A stretch of DNA of 49,754 bases from contig JAIBCD010000021.1 of NCBI GenBank assembly GCA_019694335.1, positions 1 to 49,754 of the forward strand. The letters are read 5' to 3'. The position numbers were made by a program, and so were the translations under genes. Positions 23,591-32,183 of this stretch are shown here, piece by piece. Below the pieces are notes generated by a model, which saw only the letters and a list, made by a program, of their open reading frames with translations, was not told the DNA's origin and searched no databases. The stretch is from Rhodospirillaceae bacterium (GTDB taxonomy: Bacteria > Pseudomonadota > Alphaproteobacteria > Rhodospirillales > Rhodospirillaceae). How positions within the stretch are numbered: position 1 is the first letter of the stretch; each line of letters starts with the position of its first letter.

Positions 23591-23766
23591 GGAGCGCGAC
23601 GCCGCTTTCGGTCGCGATCCTGGCGCGCATCGTGGGTGTTGCCATGCCCCCCTCCCAGGGTTGTAGATCTCAAGAATAGGCCCGCGATTACGGGCAAATC
23701 CATCCTGGAAAGACCTATCGGAACGGCCCACTGGAACGATCCAAGCGCCGCACGCTATAACGCCCC

Positions 23767-24615
23767 ATGATCGAAAATCCCGCATACCTTGTCGAAGTCA
23801 CGCCCGAGGAGCGGGCGCTCGGCCAGCTCAACCAGGCCAACGCCAACCGGGCTTACAGCGCCATGAACCTGCAGGGGTTCGCGATCCTGCGCGGCTGTTT
23901 CTCGCCGGCCCATGTGGCGGACATGCACCGGGAATACCAGGCGCAGTACGGCGCCATGACCGAGGCCGACATGCGGGTGCTGGCCGGCAAGGCCAGTCCG
24001 GTGCTCGAGGTCGATAAAGGCCGCTTCGAGATCGTCCTGAAGCTGGTGGGCGCGTTCGATATCCGCGCCTATGCCAGCGACCTGCTGTTGCGGTTCCTGA
24101 TCCCACTCATGGGCAGCGACCTGCGCCTGTCCAGCGTCACGGCCGTCACCTCCTACCCCGGCGCGGTCCAGCAGCGCATGCACCGTGACGCGGGACATCT
24201 GTTCCCGGAGTTTCAAATGGGCCCCACCCTGCCCACCTACGCGGTCAATGTCACGGTGCCGCTGATCGATGTGGACGCGACCATGGGGCCGACCGGCGTG
24301 TGGCCCGGCAGCCATCGCCTCGCCGAGGGCAAGAAGCCGCCCGAGGAGGGCCTGCTTACCGTGCCGTTCCTGAAGGGCGACGCCATCCTGATCGACTACC
24401 GCACGCTGCACGCCGGCCTGCCCAACCTGAGTCAGAACGTGCGGCCGATCCTGTACATGGTCTACGCCCGCAGCTGGTTCGTCGACGACACCAATCACCG
24501 CCTGCGGTCGCCGCTCAACATGCCGCTGGAAACTTTCCGGGCGCTGCCGGACAACCTGAAACCGCTCCTGATGCGCGCCTATTCCCAGATCGTGCGCGCC
24601 AAGGGCCTGTCATGA
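23767..24615 (+). CDS. Phytanoyl-CoA dioxygenase (PhyH) family protein, copy 1
   Basis: The 282-residue protein has a PhyH double-stranded beta-helix: GFAILRGCFSPAHVADMH at the start, the Fe(II) motif RMHRDAG with His139 and Asp141, the distal ligand His215 in RTLHAGLPN, and Arg226 in VRPILYMVYAR for 2-oxoglutarate binding. It would hydroxylate a small molecule or lipid in the cytoplasm. The substrate is unknown, since family members range from phytanoyl-CoA to ectoine and antibiotics. It is followed by a close paralogue whose ATG overlaps its stop (ATGA), so both are made from one message. All iron ligands are intact. Confidence 0.88.
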   Translation: MIENPAYLVEVTPEERALGQLNQANANRAYSAMNLQGFAILRGCFSPAHVADMHREYQAQYGAMTEADMRVLAGKASPVLEVDKGRFEIVLKLVGAFDIRAYASDLLLRFLIPLMGSDLRLSSVTAVTSYPGAVQQRMHRDAGHLFPEFQMGPTLPTYAVNVTVPLIDVDATMGPTGVWPGSHRLAEGKKPPEEGLLTVPFLKGDAILIDYRTLHAGLPNLSQNVRPILYMVYARSWFVDDTNHRLRSPLNMPLETFRALPDNLKPLLMRAYSQIVRAKGLS

Positions 24616-25472
24616 ACGCCGGCGCGAAATACATCGTCGAAGTCACGCCCGAGGAGCGGGCCGCGGGGCAGCTCGCCCAGGACAGCGCGAAACGGGCCTA
24701 CAGCGCCATGAACACGCTCGGGTTCGTGATCCTGCGCGGCTGCTTCGCGCCCGACCTCGTGACCGAGATGCATGCTGAGTACCTGGCGCAATACGGACAC
24801 CTGGACGTGGCCGGGATGGAGGAGCTTTCGCGCAATCCCAGCCCGGTGATCGAGGTGGGCAAGGGCCGGTTCGAGATCGTCATGAAACTGGTGGGCGCCT
24901 TCGACATGCGCGCCTACGCCAACGGCCTGTTGCTGCGATTCCTGATTCCCCTGATGGGCCAGGACTTGCGCCTGTCCGGCGTCAGCGCCGTGGCGGCGTA
25001 TCCCGGCGCCGACCGGCAGCGCATGCACCGCGACGCCGCGCAGCTGTTCCCCGATTATCAGGTCGGCCCGAACCTTCCCACGTATGCCGTCAACGTCTCG
25101 GTGCCGCTGATCGACGTCGACGCGGCCATCGGTCCAACTGGGATCTGGCCCGCCAGCCACCGCCTGAACGACGACAAGCTGCCGCCGGAACAGGATCTGC
25201 TGACCGTGCCGTTCCTGAAGGGCGACGCCATCCTGATCGACTACCGCACCCTGCACGCCGGCCTGCCGAACCGCAGCCAGACCGTGCGGCCGATCCTTTA
25301 CATGGTTTATGCCCGCAACTGGTTCTTCGATGACGGCAATCACCCCCAACGTTCGCCGCTCAACATGCCGCTGGAAACTTTCCGGGCGCTGCCGGACACC
25401 CTGAAGCCCCTTCTGATGCGCGCCTATTCACAGATCGTGCGCGCCAAGGAACTCAATGCCACCCAGGGTTAG
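24612..25472 (+). CDS. Phytanoyl-CoA dioxygenase (PhyH) family protein, copy 2
   Basis: A 286-residue paralogue of the preceding gene, colinear with it without large gaps. The first shared block is IVEVTPEERAAGQLAQ; the Fe(II) ligands His139, Asp141 and His215 and the Arg in VRPILYMVYAR are conserved. At the nucleotide level, runs of more than 40 identical bases occur near the catalytic His and near the C-terminus, while other parts have drifted. A fairly recent tandem duplication or ongoing gene conversion would explain this. The start is the ATG at 24612 inside the ATGA overlap. Longer upstream frames read through the first copy out of phase and are not coding. The two may act on related substrates or as a heterodimer. 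Confidence 0.88.
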   Translation: MNAGAKYIVEVTPEERAAGQLAQDSAKRAYSAMNTLGFVILRGCFAPDLVTEMHAEYLAQYGHLDVAGMEELSRNPSPVIEVGKGRFEIVMKLVGAFDMRAYANGLLLRFLIPLMGQDLRLSGVSAVAAYPGADRQRMHRDAAQLFPDYQVGPNLPTYAVNVSVPLIDVDAAIGPTGIWPASHRLNDDKLPPEQDLLTVPFLKGDAILIDYRTLHAGLPNRSQTVRPILYMVYARNWFFDDGNHPQRSPLNMPLETFRALPDTLKPLLMRAYSQIVRAKELNATQG

Positions 25473-25490
25473 CACCACCCCGGCTATTTT

Positions 25491-25928
25491 TTGATCCTTA
25501 TCATTGTGTTAGCGCACCCGCGCAGGCGCTATTTGCGCCCGCAATCGGGCGTAGGCAAAGGCGTTCTCGTCCGCGCCGTCCGCCAGCGCCGAGGCGCCGT
25601 GCGCGCGGAATCCGGCGAAGCCGCCACCACCGTCATCGCCGCCGACACTCCTGCGGTCCTGGCCTCGGCCATCGACAGGCCGGTGCGGCCCGAATACCGG
25701 GGACGCGCCACGGGCGATTTCATGATGTGGCAGGACACGCAGGACTCCATCTCGACGCTCCGTCTCAGCCCGCGCTTCTCCATCGGCGACGGTCACGACA
25801 AGGTGTTGAACCCGCGCTCGTATATCTCCCAGCGCCCGTGGTGGTGGCTGGGCGGCGCGGCCGCCGCCCCGGTGCCGCTGTCGGCCCCGAGCGTGTGGAT
25901 TCTGGCCCGACGCAAGGAGAGGCGCTAA
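25491..25928 (+). CDS. Doubtful hypothetical protein upstream of the GH8 gene
   Basis: An open frame of 145 codons ends nine bases before the GH8 start. From about codon 45 the third positions are strongly GC-biased, and the text (TGDFMMWQDTQDSISTLRLS, then a Trp-rich weak membrane segment and an RRKERR tail) looks translated. The first 40 codons are Arg-rich and unconvincing, and no ribosome site is obvious. It may be a degraded or frameshifted gene of a former cellulose-type operon. No family is recognised. The whole 465-base gap between 25472 and 25938 holds nothing else. Confidence 0.3.
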   Translation: MILIIVLAHPRRRYLRPQSGVGKGVLVRAVRQRRGAVRAESGEAATTVIAADTPAVLASAIDRPVRPEYRGRATGDFMMWQDTQDSISTLRLSPRFSIGDGHDKVLNPRSYISQRPWWWLGGAAAAPVPLSAPSVWILARRKERR

Positions 25929-25937
25929 GACTTCTTC

Positions 25938-26975
25938 ATGGCTACCTTGTCTCGCCGCGCAGTGATGACGGCAACGGGTGCAGCGATCGCTGCGCTCGCG
26001 GCCGCTTGCGCGCGCAAGGCGCCGCCCGATCCGCGCTGGCTGGCCTATAAGACCCGCTTCCTCCTGCCTGAAGGCCGCATCGCCGACACCGGCAACGGCG
26101 GCATCAGCCACTCGGAAGGCCAGGGCTACGGCATGCTGTTCGCCGCGGCCCACGACGACCGCGCCGCGTTCGATGCCCTGTGGGCCTGGACCCAGGCCAA
26201 TCTCGCCCGCGCCGACGGCTTGCACGCCTGGCGCTATGTGCCGGGTGCGAACCCGCCGGTCGCGGATCACAACAACGCCAGCGACGGCGACCTGCTCATG
26301 GCTTGGGCGTTGCTGCGCGCAGGGAAACGCTGGGGCGGCGATTACACCAAAGCCGGACAGGCCTTGGCGGCGGCTCTCAAGGCCGCGGTCGTGAACGCCG
26401 ATGCCCGCGCCTATCTGCTGCCGGGGTTGAGCGGCTTCACCGCCGAGAACAGCCGCGTGGTCAATCTGTCCTACTGGATCTTCCCGGCCCTGAACGAGAT
26501 CGGACGCATCACCGGCGACGAGACCTGGCATCGTGTCGCCGAGACCGGCGTCATCCTCATCGACCAGGCGCGTTTCGGCGCGCAAGCCCTGCCGCCGGAC
26601 TGGCTGGAAACCGCGACCGGACTGGCGCCCGCCGGGAAATTCCCGCCGCGTTTCGGCTACGACGCCGTGCGCGTGCCCTTGAATCTGATCTGGGGCGGCT
26701 TCGCGACGCCCGCGCGTCTCGCCGGCATCAATGGCGCCTGGAGCGCCACGCCAGGCAGCGCGCCCGCCTGGATCGATGTGGTCACAGGCGAGACCTCACC
26801 CGAGAAACAGTCCCTCGGCATGCAGTCCGTCGCCCGCCTCACCGCCGACGCCGTGCAGGGACAACTGCCGGCGGCCGACACGCTGCCCGCCCTGGATGCG
26901 GCCGCCGATCATTATTCCGCCAGTCTGCTGATGCAGGTGGCGCTTTGCCTGAGCGATCTTTCCCGTGCTTATTAA
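25938..26975 (+). CDS. Glycoside hydrolase family 8 (endo-beta-1,4-glucanase, BcsZ-like)
   Basis: The 345-residue enzyme starts with a twin-arginine-like signal (LSRRAVMTATGAAIAALAAA) followed by Cys24, so it may be a lipoprotein. The GH8 core is complete: ISHSEGQGYGMLFAA with acid Glu60, HAWRY, HNNASDGDLLMAWAL with the catalytic Asp116, VVNLSYWIFPAL and RFGYDAVRVPLNLIWGG. In cellulose-producing bacteria this enzyme (BcsZ) edits cellulose during export. Here no bcsA or bcsB is present in the window and the neighbours look decayed, so it is either an orphan from a lost cellulose operon or a partner of the nearby GH44-containing exopolysaccharide locus. Confidence 0.9.
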   Translation: MATLSRRAVMTATGAAIAALAAACARKAPPDPRWLAYKTRFLLPEGRIADTGNGGISHSEGQGYGMLFAAAHDDRAAFDALWAWTQANLARADGLHAWRYVPGANPPVADHNNASDGDLLMAWALLRAGKRWGGDYTKAGQALAAALKAAVVNADARAYLLPGLSGFTAENSRVVNLSYWIFPALNEIGRITGDETWHRVAETGVILIDQARFGAQALPPDWLETATGLAPAGKFPPRFGYDAVRVPLNLIWGGFATPARLAGINGAWSATPGSAPAWIDVVTGETSPEKQSLGMQSVARLTADAVQGQLPAADTLPALDAAADHYSASLLMQVALCLSDLSRAY

Positions 26976-27310
26976 TTTTAAGCGCCGTCAGCCCTTGGGA
27001 TCCCTTCTCCCGATTGGCGCCTGCGTTGCCGCCGCGCCGGTGGCCGCGCAGATCCAGTCCATCGAACGCTAGGGCGACAACATCCAGCGCCTTACGCCCA
27101 CGGCGCCGCAAGCACCCGATGTTGTCGCGCATCGAACAGAACGGGACGGCCTGTCAGGGCCATGTACGCGCGATGATGGCGCAAGGGCGCTTCGCGGACG
27201 CCGAGAAGCTGGCGGGCACGGCCCCTGCCTCGCGGACCATCATCGCGGACGAAGAGCCGCGGCAGGACGAGCTGGCTGCCGCCTCTTTGCCAAATCCAGA
27301 ACTGAACTAG
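26965..27310 (+). pseudogene. Disrupted secreted-protein gene after GH8
   Basis: A GTG at 26965 overlaps the GH8 stop. The frame encodes FKRRQPLGSLLPIGACVAAA then PVAAQIQSIER, a good signal peptide with the start of a mature protein, and hits TAG at 27070. In another frame after this point comes LSRIEQNGTACQGHVRAMM followed by AQGRFADAEKLAGTAP, a helical, TPR-like piece ending at 27310. Two pieces in different frames plus an internal stop indicate a frameshifted, truncated gene. In cellulose operons the gene after bcsZ is often the TPR protein BcsC; that identity is only a guess. It ends overlapping the convergent gene at 27307. Confidence 0.5.
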
Positions 27311-28536
27311 AACCGGCGGACTTCGCCTTCCGCCGGCACGGTGCAGACGACGCTGGAACCGAGCTGGGCGAGCGTCATCTGGGCGCTTTCCAGTTTGCGG
27401 TCGATGTCGTCGTCGCTCTGGTCGGGATCGTGGTGGAACAGCTGCAGTTCCTTGACGCCGGCATCATGGGCCAGCACCGCCACCTGGCCGACCGCCGAAT
27501 GGCCCCAGTTCACGCGCTTGGGGTATTCCGTGTCGCTGTAGGTGGCGTCGGTGAGCAGGATATCCGTGCCTTTGATGAAGCGCACGAGATGATCGCGGAA
27601 TTCCCGATTGAACTGCGGCGAGTCCGGCAGGTGCAGCTCGTTGTCGGTGATGTAGCAGAACGACTTGCCGCGGATGTCGAAGCGGTAACCGAGGCTTAAG
27701 CCCGGATGCGTCAGGTACATGGTCGAGACCTGCACGTCGCCGACCGTCAACTTTTCCTCCGACAGATTGCGGAAGAACACGCGCGCCCCGAAATTGCGCA
27801 ATGCGATGGGAGAGTGCACGCCGTCCAGCTGCGAGGCCATCAGTTCGCGCATGGTCATGGCGCCCTGGGGCGCGCCGAACACCTCGAACTCGTTGCCCGG
27901 AAAGAACAGCGGCGTGAAGAACGGCAGCGCGTTGATGTGGTCCCAGTGGGGATGCGAGATGAAGATCTTGGCCGAGATCGGGCCATGGCGCGTGGCCATC
28001 AGGTAGTTGGCCAACTCTCGGATGCCGGTACCGGCGTCGAGGATGAAGAACTGGTCCTTGGGCATCTCGAGCGTAAAGCACGAAGTATTGCCGCCGTAGC
28101 GCAAGGAACGTTTTCCCGGGATCGGCAGGGTGCCGCGCACGCCCCAATACCGGACAACGACCGCGTCGGAAATCAGTTCGCGGATGGTGGCTTCGAGCGT
28201 GCGCGCGTCAAACGGCTTGTTGATCATGCCGTCGGCACCCATGGCCATGGCCTGGGCGCGGTCAGCCTCGTAACCCTTGGCCGAGAGCACCACGATCTTG
28301 GTGTCCTTGAGTTCCGGCACCGAGCGCAGACGGCGGCAGACCTCGAGGCCGTCCATGCCCGGCATCATGATGTCCGTTATCACCACATCGGGCCGCACCT
28401 TGAGCACGGTCTCGAGCGCGGCGGTGGAATCCAACACCACCTCGACCTTGTGGCCCGCGCTTTCCAGAATCTTGCGCACGACCGCGGCGGTCGTAGCGTC
28501 ATCTTCAACGACAACAAAGCTCAGTTCGGGTTTCAT
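27307..28536 (-). CDS. Response regulator receiver fused to a metallo-beta-lactamase-fold hydrolase
   Basis: Residues 1-122 are a receiver domain: acidic pair Glu11-Asp12, phospho-acceptor Asp55 in VVITDIMMPGMDG, Ser in VVLSAKG and Lys107 in MINKPFD. Residues about 128-409 are a metallo-beta-lactamase domain of the RNase Z / PqqB-like class with VRYWGVRGTLPIPG, the metal motif SHPHWDHI (His195, His197, Asp199, His200), and LFHHDPDQSDDD near the end. Phosphorylation would switch a phosphodiesterase-like activity. No kinase gene is adjacent; the histidine kinase at 37111 is 9 kb away. Complete and well conserved; the substrate is unknown. Confidence 0.88.
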   Translation of the reverse strand: MKPELSFVVVEDDATTAAVVRKILESAGHKVEVVLDSTAALETVLKVRPDVVITDIMMPGMDGLEVCRRLRSVPELKDTKIVVLSAKGYEADRAQAMAMGADGMINKPFDARTLEATIRELISDAVVVRYWGVRGTLPIPGKRSLRYGGNTSCFTLEMPKDQFFILDAGTGIRELANYLMATRHGPISAKIFISHPHWDHINALPFFTPLFFPGNEFEVFGAPQGAMTMRELMASQLDGVHSPIALRNFGARVFFRNLSEEKLTVGDVQVSTMYLTHPGLSLGYRFDIRGKSFCYITDNELHLPDSPQFNREFRDHLVRFIKGTDILLTDATYSDTEYPKRVNWGHSAVGQVAVLAHDAGVKELQLFHHDPDQSDDDIDRKLESAQMTLAQLGSSVVCTVPAEGEVRRF

Positions 28537-28719
28537 GGGTCTCGGCTGCGATTCAAAAAACGGATGCTAACATAGATGGGAATTTGCTTTACGGCGCGCT
28601 GCCAAATTCCTCATTCCGGCCGCAAACAAACGCAGGCGTAACCCGCGTCGTTGCGCGGCCATCCCAGAGCGGCAACCGGGCCGCGGAACGTTCCATCACA
28701 AGTGGGACATTGGCCAGGA

Positions 28720-29316
28720 TCAATGCTTGCGCGCGGCGGCCAGAGCTGCCTCGGCCTTGTCGCTGTCGCGTTCGAACGCGGCCCGCGATTGCTTGAGGGC
28801 CTCGCCCATCATCATCCAGGACAGGCGCCCCACGCCCTTGAGATCCTCGAATTTCTCGCCATAACGCGCGGCGTCGCGCTCCAGCCTGGCGATGGCGGCT
28901 TCGATCTGGTCGCGCTGGCGGCCCACGACGGTCAGCGCCTGGGCTTTGTAGCTGGCAGCCGTGGAATGCCAAACCCCGAGCAGCGCCTTGGCGCGCGCGT
29001 CGAAGGCAGAGCTTTTCTGTTCGGCGGCGGCGGCCCAATTTTCCATGGCGGCTTCGAATTGCGCCCAGGCTTCCTGCAGGGCGGCGGCGATGCCGCGGAA
29101 CCGCGCGCTCTCCGGGTCATGACCGACCAGTTGCACGCAGTCGGCGAAGCGGTTGCGCCAAATTTCCGCCTGTTCCATGGACACGCGGCTGGCGGGAATC
29201 ACCGCGGCCCGCACCGTGGCGACTTCAGCTTCCATGGCGGCTAGCCCGGCGTCCATTTCCGCGAGGCGGTGGCGCGCCCAGGCATCAAAATCGGTTCGCG
29301 TCGCAAAGGCGTTCAA
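28720..29316 (-). CDS. Helical protein of unknown function
   Basis: A 198-residue, almost wholly alpha-helical and Ala/Glu/Arg-rich protein with coiled-coil-like stretches (RLAEMDAGLAAMEAEVATVR, then QRDQIEAAIARLERDAARY). No signal peptide or membrane segment. The TTG start at 29316 follows a GGGAAGGGG ribosome site. Size and helicity recall phasin-like or adhesion-regulatory proteins, but no diagnostic motif was found, so no function is assigned. It is a single-gene unit between the receiver/hydrolase gene and the acyl-CoA synthetase gene. Confidence 0.6.
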   Translation of the reverse strand: MNAFATRTDFDAWARHRLAEMDAGLAAMEAEVATVRAAVIPASRVSMEQAEIWRNRFADCVQLVGHDPESARFRGIAAALQEAWAQFEAAMENWAAAAEQKSSAFDARAKALLGVWHSTAASYKAQALTVVGRQRDQIEAAIARLERDAARYGEKFEDLKGVGRLSWMMMGEALKQSRAAFERDSDKAEAALAAARKH

Positions 29317-29453
29317 GGGGCCCTTCCCGGTATTGCGACCGCGACCCTAGGGAAAGCCTGGGCAGCCTGCCTTGATATGGGTCAATCGCCCACAGGAGGT
29401 GGGGGTGGCACGCAAAAGCCCAGGGCTTACGGCGATTCCCGAGGCGGCGGGCC

Positions 29454-31340
29454 TCAGGCCCGGCCGATTCGGGCCTGGCGCAGGGCGGCGGCGATTTCAT
29501 CCAGGGCCGCCGCATCCTCAATGGTGGCGGGCGCCATATAGGCCGCGCCGTTGGCGATTTTCGCGATGGTTCCGCGCAACACCTTGCCGGACCGGGTCTT
29601 GGGCAGGCGCACCACCACAACCGCGGTCTTGAACGCCACCACCGCGCCCATGATCTCACGCACGCGCTGCACCACTTCGGCGATCACGTTCTGGTTGGTG
29701 GCGCCCGCTTTCAGGACCAGCAAGCCGAGCGGCACCTGACCCTTCAGTTCGTCATCAAGACCCACCACGGCGCACTCGGCGATATCGGGATGCGCGGCGA
29801 CCACTTCCTCGATAGCGCCGGTGGAGAGCCTGTGACCCGCCACGTTGATGACATCGTCGGTACGGGTCATGACGCTGAGATACCCGTCGGCATCGATGAA
29901 CCCGGCGTCACCGGTATTGTAGAAACCCGGATAGCGATCGAGGTATGCCGCGCGGTAACGCGCGGGCGCGTTCCACAAAGTAGTGGCCGCGCCCGGCGGC
30001 AACGGCAGCCGGGCGACGATGGCGCCCGTTTCACCCGCGGCCACGTCCCGGCCTTCGGCATCGACCGCGCGGATATCCCATCCCGGCACTGGCTTGGTGA
30101 CCGTGCCGTGTTTGGTCGGGAAGCGCTCAATACCCAGCGGGTTGGCCGCCATCGGCCAGCCGGATTCCGTCTGCCACCAGTGATCGACGATCGGGCAGGG
30201 AAATTTTTCCGCGAGCCACGCCGCCGTCGGCGGATCGCAGCGCTCGCCCGCCACGAAGAACGCCTTCAGGCGCGAGAGATCGTGGGGCTTCATCAAGGCG
30301 CCGTCCGGATCCTCGCGCTTGATCGCGCGCACCGCCGTGGGCGCCACGAAAAAAGTGCGCACGTCGTATTCGGCGATCACCCGCCAGAACGCGCCGGCGT
30401 CGGGCGTACCCACCGGCTTGCCTTCGTAGAACACCGTCGCGTTGCCGTTGAGCAGCGGGCCGTAGACCGCGAAGGAATGGCCCACCGCCCAACCGATGTC
30501 GGAGCAGGCCCAGAAAACTTCGCCGGGCGACGCGTTGTAGATATGCTGCATCGCCCACAGCAGCGCGACCATATGCCCGCCCGAAGGCCGGACGATGCCC
30601 TTGGGAGCGCCGGTGGTGCCCGAGGTGTAGAGGATATAAAGCGGATCGTTGGCGTCCACCGCCACGCACGGCACGGGCTGCGCGGCGGCCATCGCATCGT
30701 TCCAATCGTGGTCCCGGCCCGGCGTGAGCGCGGCGACGGCCTGCGGTCGCTGAAACACGACGCAAGCCTCGACAATGCTGGGCGCGCGTTCCAGCGCCTG
30801 ATCCACCGCCGGCTTGTAGGGCACGATGCGCGCGGGCTCGATGCCGCAGGAGGCCGTCAGCAGCACTTTGGGGCCCGCGTCCTGGATGCGCGAGGCGAGT
30901 TCATGGGCGGCGAAGCCGCCGAACACAACGGAGTGCACCGCGCCGATGCGCGCGCAGGCCAGCATGGCCGCAACCGCCTCGGGGATCACCGGCATGTAGA
31001 TCAGGACACGGTCGCCCTTCCCGACGCCGAACGCGGTCAGCATGCCCGCGACGCGCGCCACGAGATCGGTGAGTTCGGAATAGGTATAGCGGCGCTTGGT
31101 GCCGGTGACCGGGCTGTCGAAGATCAGCGCCGTCTGCAAACCGCGCCCGGCAGCGACATGGCGGTCGAGGGCGTTCCAGCAGGTGTTGGCGGCAGCACCT
31201 TCGAACCACAGCGGCATGCCCGCCGCATCCGCGCCCAAGACCTTGCGCCAGGGCGTTATCCAATCGAGCGCGCGCGCGGCGTCGGCCCAGAATGTCTCCG
31301 GGTCTTGCAGCGACCGGCGGTGATGATCGGCGTGGCTCAC
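29454..31340 (-). CDS. prpE: Propionyl-CoA synthetase-like acyl-CoA synthetase (AMP-forming)
   Basis: The 628-residue enzyme is a full-length acetyl/propionyl-CoA synthetase. It starts FWADAARALDWITPWRKVLG and has SVVFGGFAAHELASRIQDA, the PrpE-type string TASCGIEPARIVPYKP, the P-loop YTSGTTGAPKGIVRPSGGH, WWQTESGWPM, the hinge TGDAGFIDADGYLSVMTRTDD and the catalytic lysine in KTRSGKVLRG near 597. It activates short-chain acids, most likely propionate, to the CoA thioester in the cytoplasm. Propionyl-CoA synthetases are distinguished from Acs by the GIEP....YKP motif. Not obviously in an operon, although the downstream cytochrome is in the same orientation. Confidence 0.9.
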   Translation of the reverse strand: MSHADHHRRSLQDPETFWADAARALDWITPWRKVLGADAAGMPLWFEGAAANTCWNALDRHVAAGRGLQTALIFDSPVTGTKRRYTYSELTDLVARVAGMLTAFGVGKGDRVLIYMPVIPEAVAAMLACARIGAVHSVVFGGFAAHELASRIQDAGPKVLLTASCGIEPARIVPYKPAVDQALERAPSIVEACVVFQRPQAVAALTPGRDHDWNDAMAAAQPVPCVAVDANDPLYILYTSGTTGAPKGIVRPSGGHMVALLWAMQHIYNASPGEVFWACSDIGWAVGHSFAVYGPLLNGNATVFYEGKPVGTPDAGAFWRVIAEYDVRTFFVAPTAVRAIKREDPDGALMKPHDLSRLKAFFVAGERCDPPTAAWLAEKFPCPIVDHWWQTESGWPMAANPLGIERFPTKHGTVTKPVPGWDIRAVDAEGRDVAAGETGAIVARLPLPPGAATTLWNAPARYRAAYLDRYPGFYNTGDAGFIDADGYLSVMTRTDDVINVAGHRLSTGAIEEVVAAHPDIAECAVVGLDDELKGQVPLGLLVLKAGATNQNVIAEVVQRVREIMGAVVAFKTAVVVVRLPKTRSGKVLRGTIAKIANGAAYMAPATIEDAAALDEIAAALRQARIGRA

Positions 31341-31402
31341 CCTGCCCTCACCCTTTTCTCCCCAACCCGAGTTTGGACCGGGCGGCGGGCCGGGGGGAAC
31401 GC

Positions 31403-31765
31403 CTATTTGGTGGCGTCCTTGAGATAGGCGATGATGTTGTCGCGCACATCGTCTTTGATTACGCCGGCGAAGGACATCTTATTGCCGGGCACCAGGCCCT
31501 GCGGCTTGGTGATATAGGCCGCGACCTTGGCCTCGTCCCAGACGAAGCCGGCCTTCTTCATGGCGTTGGAATAGGCATAACCCGGCTTGGTGCCAGCGGT
31601 GCGGCCGAACACACCGTGCAGGTTGGGACCGATCTTGTCGGGCCCGCCCGCCTCGACCGTGTGGCAGGCCGAGCACGGCGCGAACTGGCGTTTACCTTGA
31701 ACCGGATCGGCGGCGAAAGCCGGCGCCGCGACGATGACGATAAGAATCAGACTAAGTGCGCGCAC
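31403..31765 (-). CDS. Periplasmic class I cytochrome c (c2/cytochrome c-552 type)
   Basis: A signal peptide ([18 protein letters not shown]) is followed by an about 100-residue monoheme cytochrome with [18 protein letters not shown] (haem Cys31, Cys34, His35), [28 protein letters not shown] and the axial Met97 in GNKMSFAGV, ending [10 protein letters not shown]. This is the standard alphaproteobacterial cytochrome c2 pattern. It would shuttle electrons between the bc1 complex and terminal oxidases in the periplasm. The start overlaps the end of the GtrA gene by 14 bases, so it may be cotranscribed with the glycosylation genes, a functionally unexplained pairing. Confidence 0.93.
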   Translation of the reverse strand: MRALSLILIVIVAAPAFAADPVQGKRQFAPCSACHTVEAGGPDKIGPNLHGVFGRTAGTKPGYAYSNAMKKAGFVWDEAKVAAYITKPQGLVPGNKMSFAGVIKDDVRDNIIAYLKDATK

Positions 31766-32183
31766 GGAAGACCCAGAACTTGTTTACGGTGAAATTCAGC
31801 GACATGGCGGCGATGGAGCCCGCCGCCACGCCGAGCACGGGATGGGCTTTGGCGACGGCGACATAGGTGATCAGGGCGGCGTAGGTGGAATAGTTGACCG
31901 CGAAGCCGACGGCGTTGGCGCCCAGGTATTTCAACCATTGCTTCATCGGCGCGTGATCGCCCGCCTGCCGGAAGGTGAAACGCCGGTTGAGCATCCAGTT
32001 ACCGGTGGCCGCCGTCAGGAAAGACACCACGCGCCCGCTGTAGAGGTCCATGTTCAGAAGCGCCACCAGCAACTTGAGCGTGGAGGCATCGACGATGAAG
32101 CCGATGGTGCCGATGATCGCGAAGCGGGCGATTTCGCCCACCGCCTGGTGCGCGGCGCTTTGCACGGGTGCGGGTTCGCTCAC
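31752..32183 (-). CDS. GtrA-family membrane protein
   Basis: A 143-residue protein with four membrane helices. The first helix starts [20 protein letters not shown], followed by [20 protein letters not shown], the third has [20 protein letters not shown] and the end reads [13 protein letters not shown]. This is the GtrA (PF04138) pattern, including the two 'N..F.F' repeats. Such proteins are proposed to flip or deliver polyprenyl-phosphate-linked sugars. The ATG overlaps the glycosyltransferase stop upstream by four bases (32180-32183), giving a GtrB-GtrA-like pair that would make and move a polyprenyl-phosphate hexose for envelope glycosylation. Confidence 0.9.
   Translation of the reverse strand: MSEPAPVQSAAHQAVGEIARFAIIGTIGFIVDASTLKLLVALLNMDLYSGRVVSFLTAATGNWMLNRRFTFRQAGDHAPMKQWLKYLGANAVGFAVNYSTYAALITYVAVAKAHPVLGVAAGSIAAMSLNFTVNKFWVFRART

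Noticed and set aside
25509-26585. 358-codon minus-strand frame
   Set aside because: Antisense to the intact GH8 gene; composition rich in Arg/Gly/His without family motifs.
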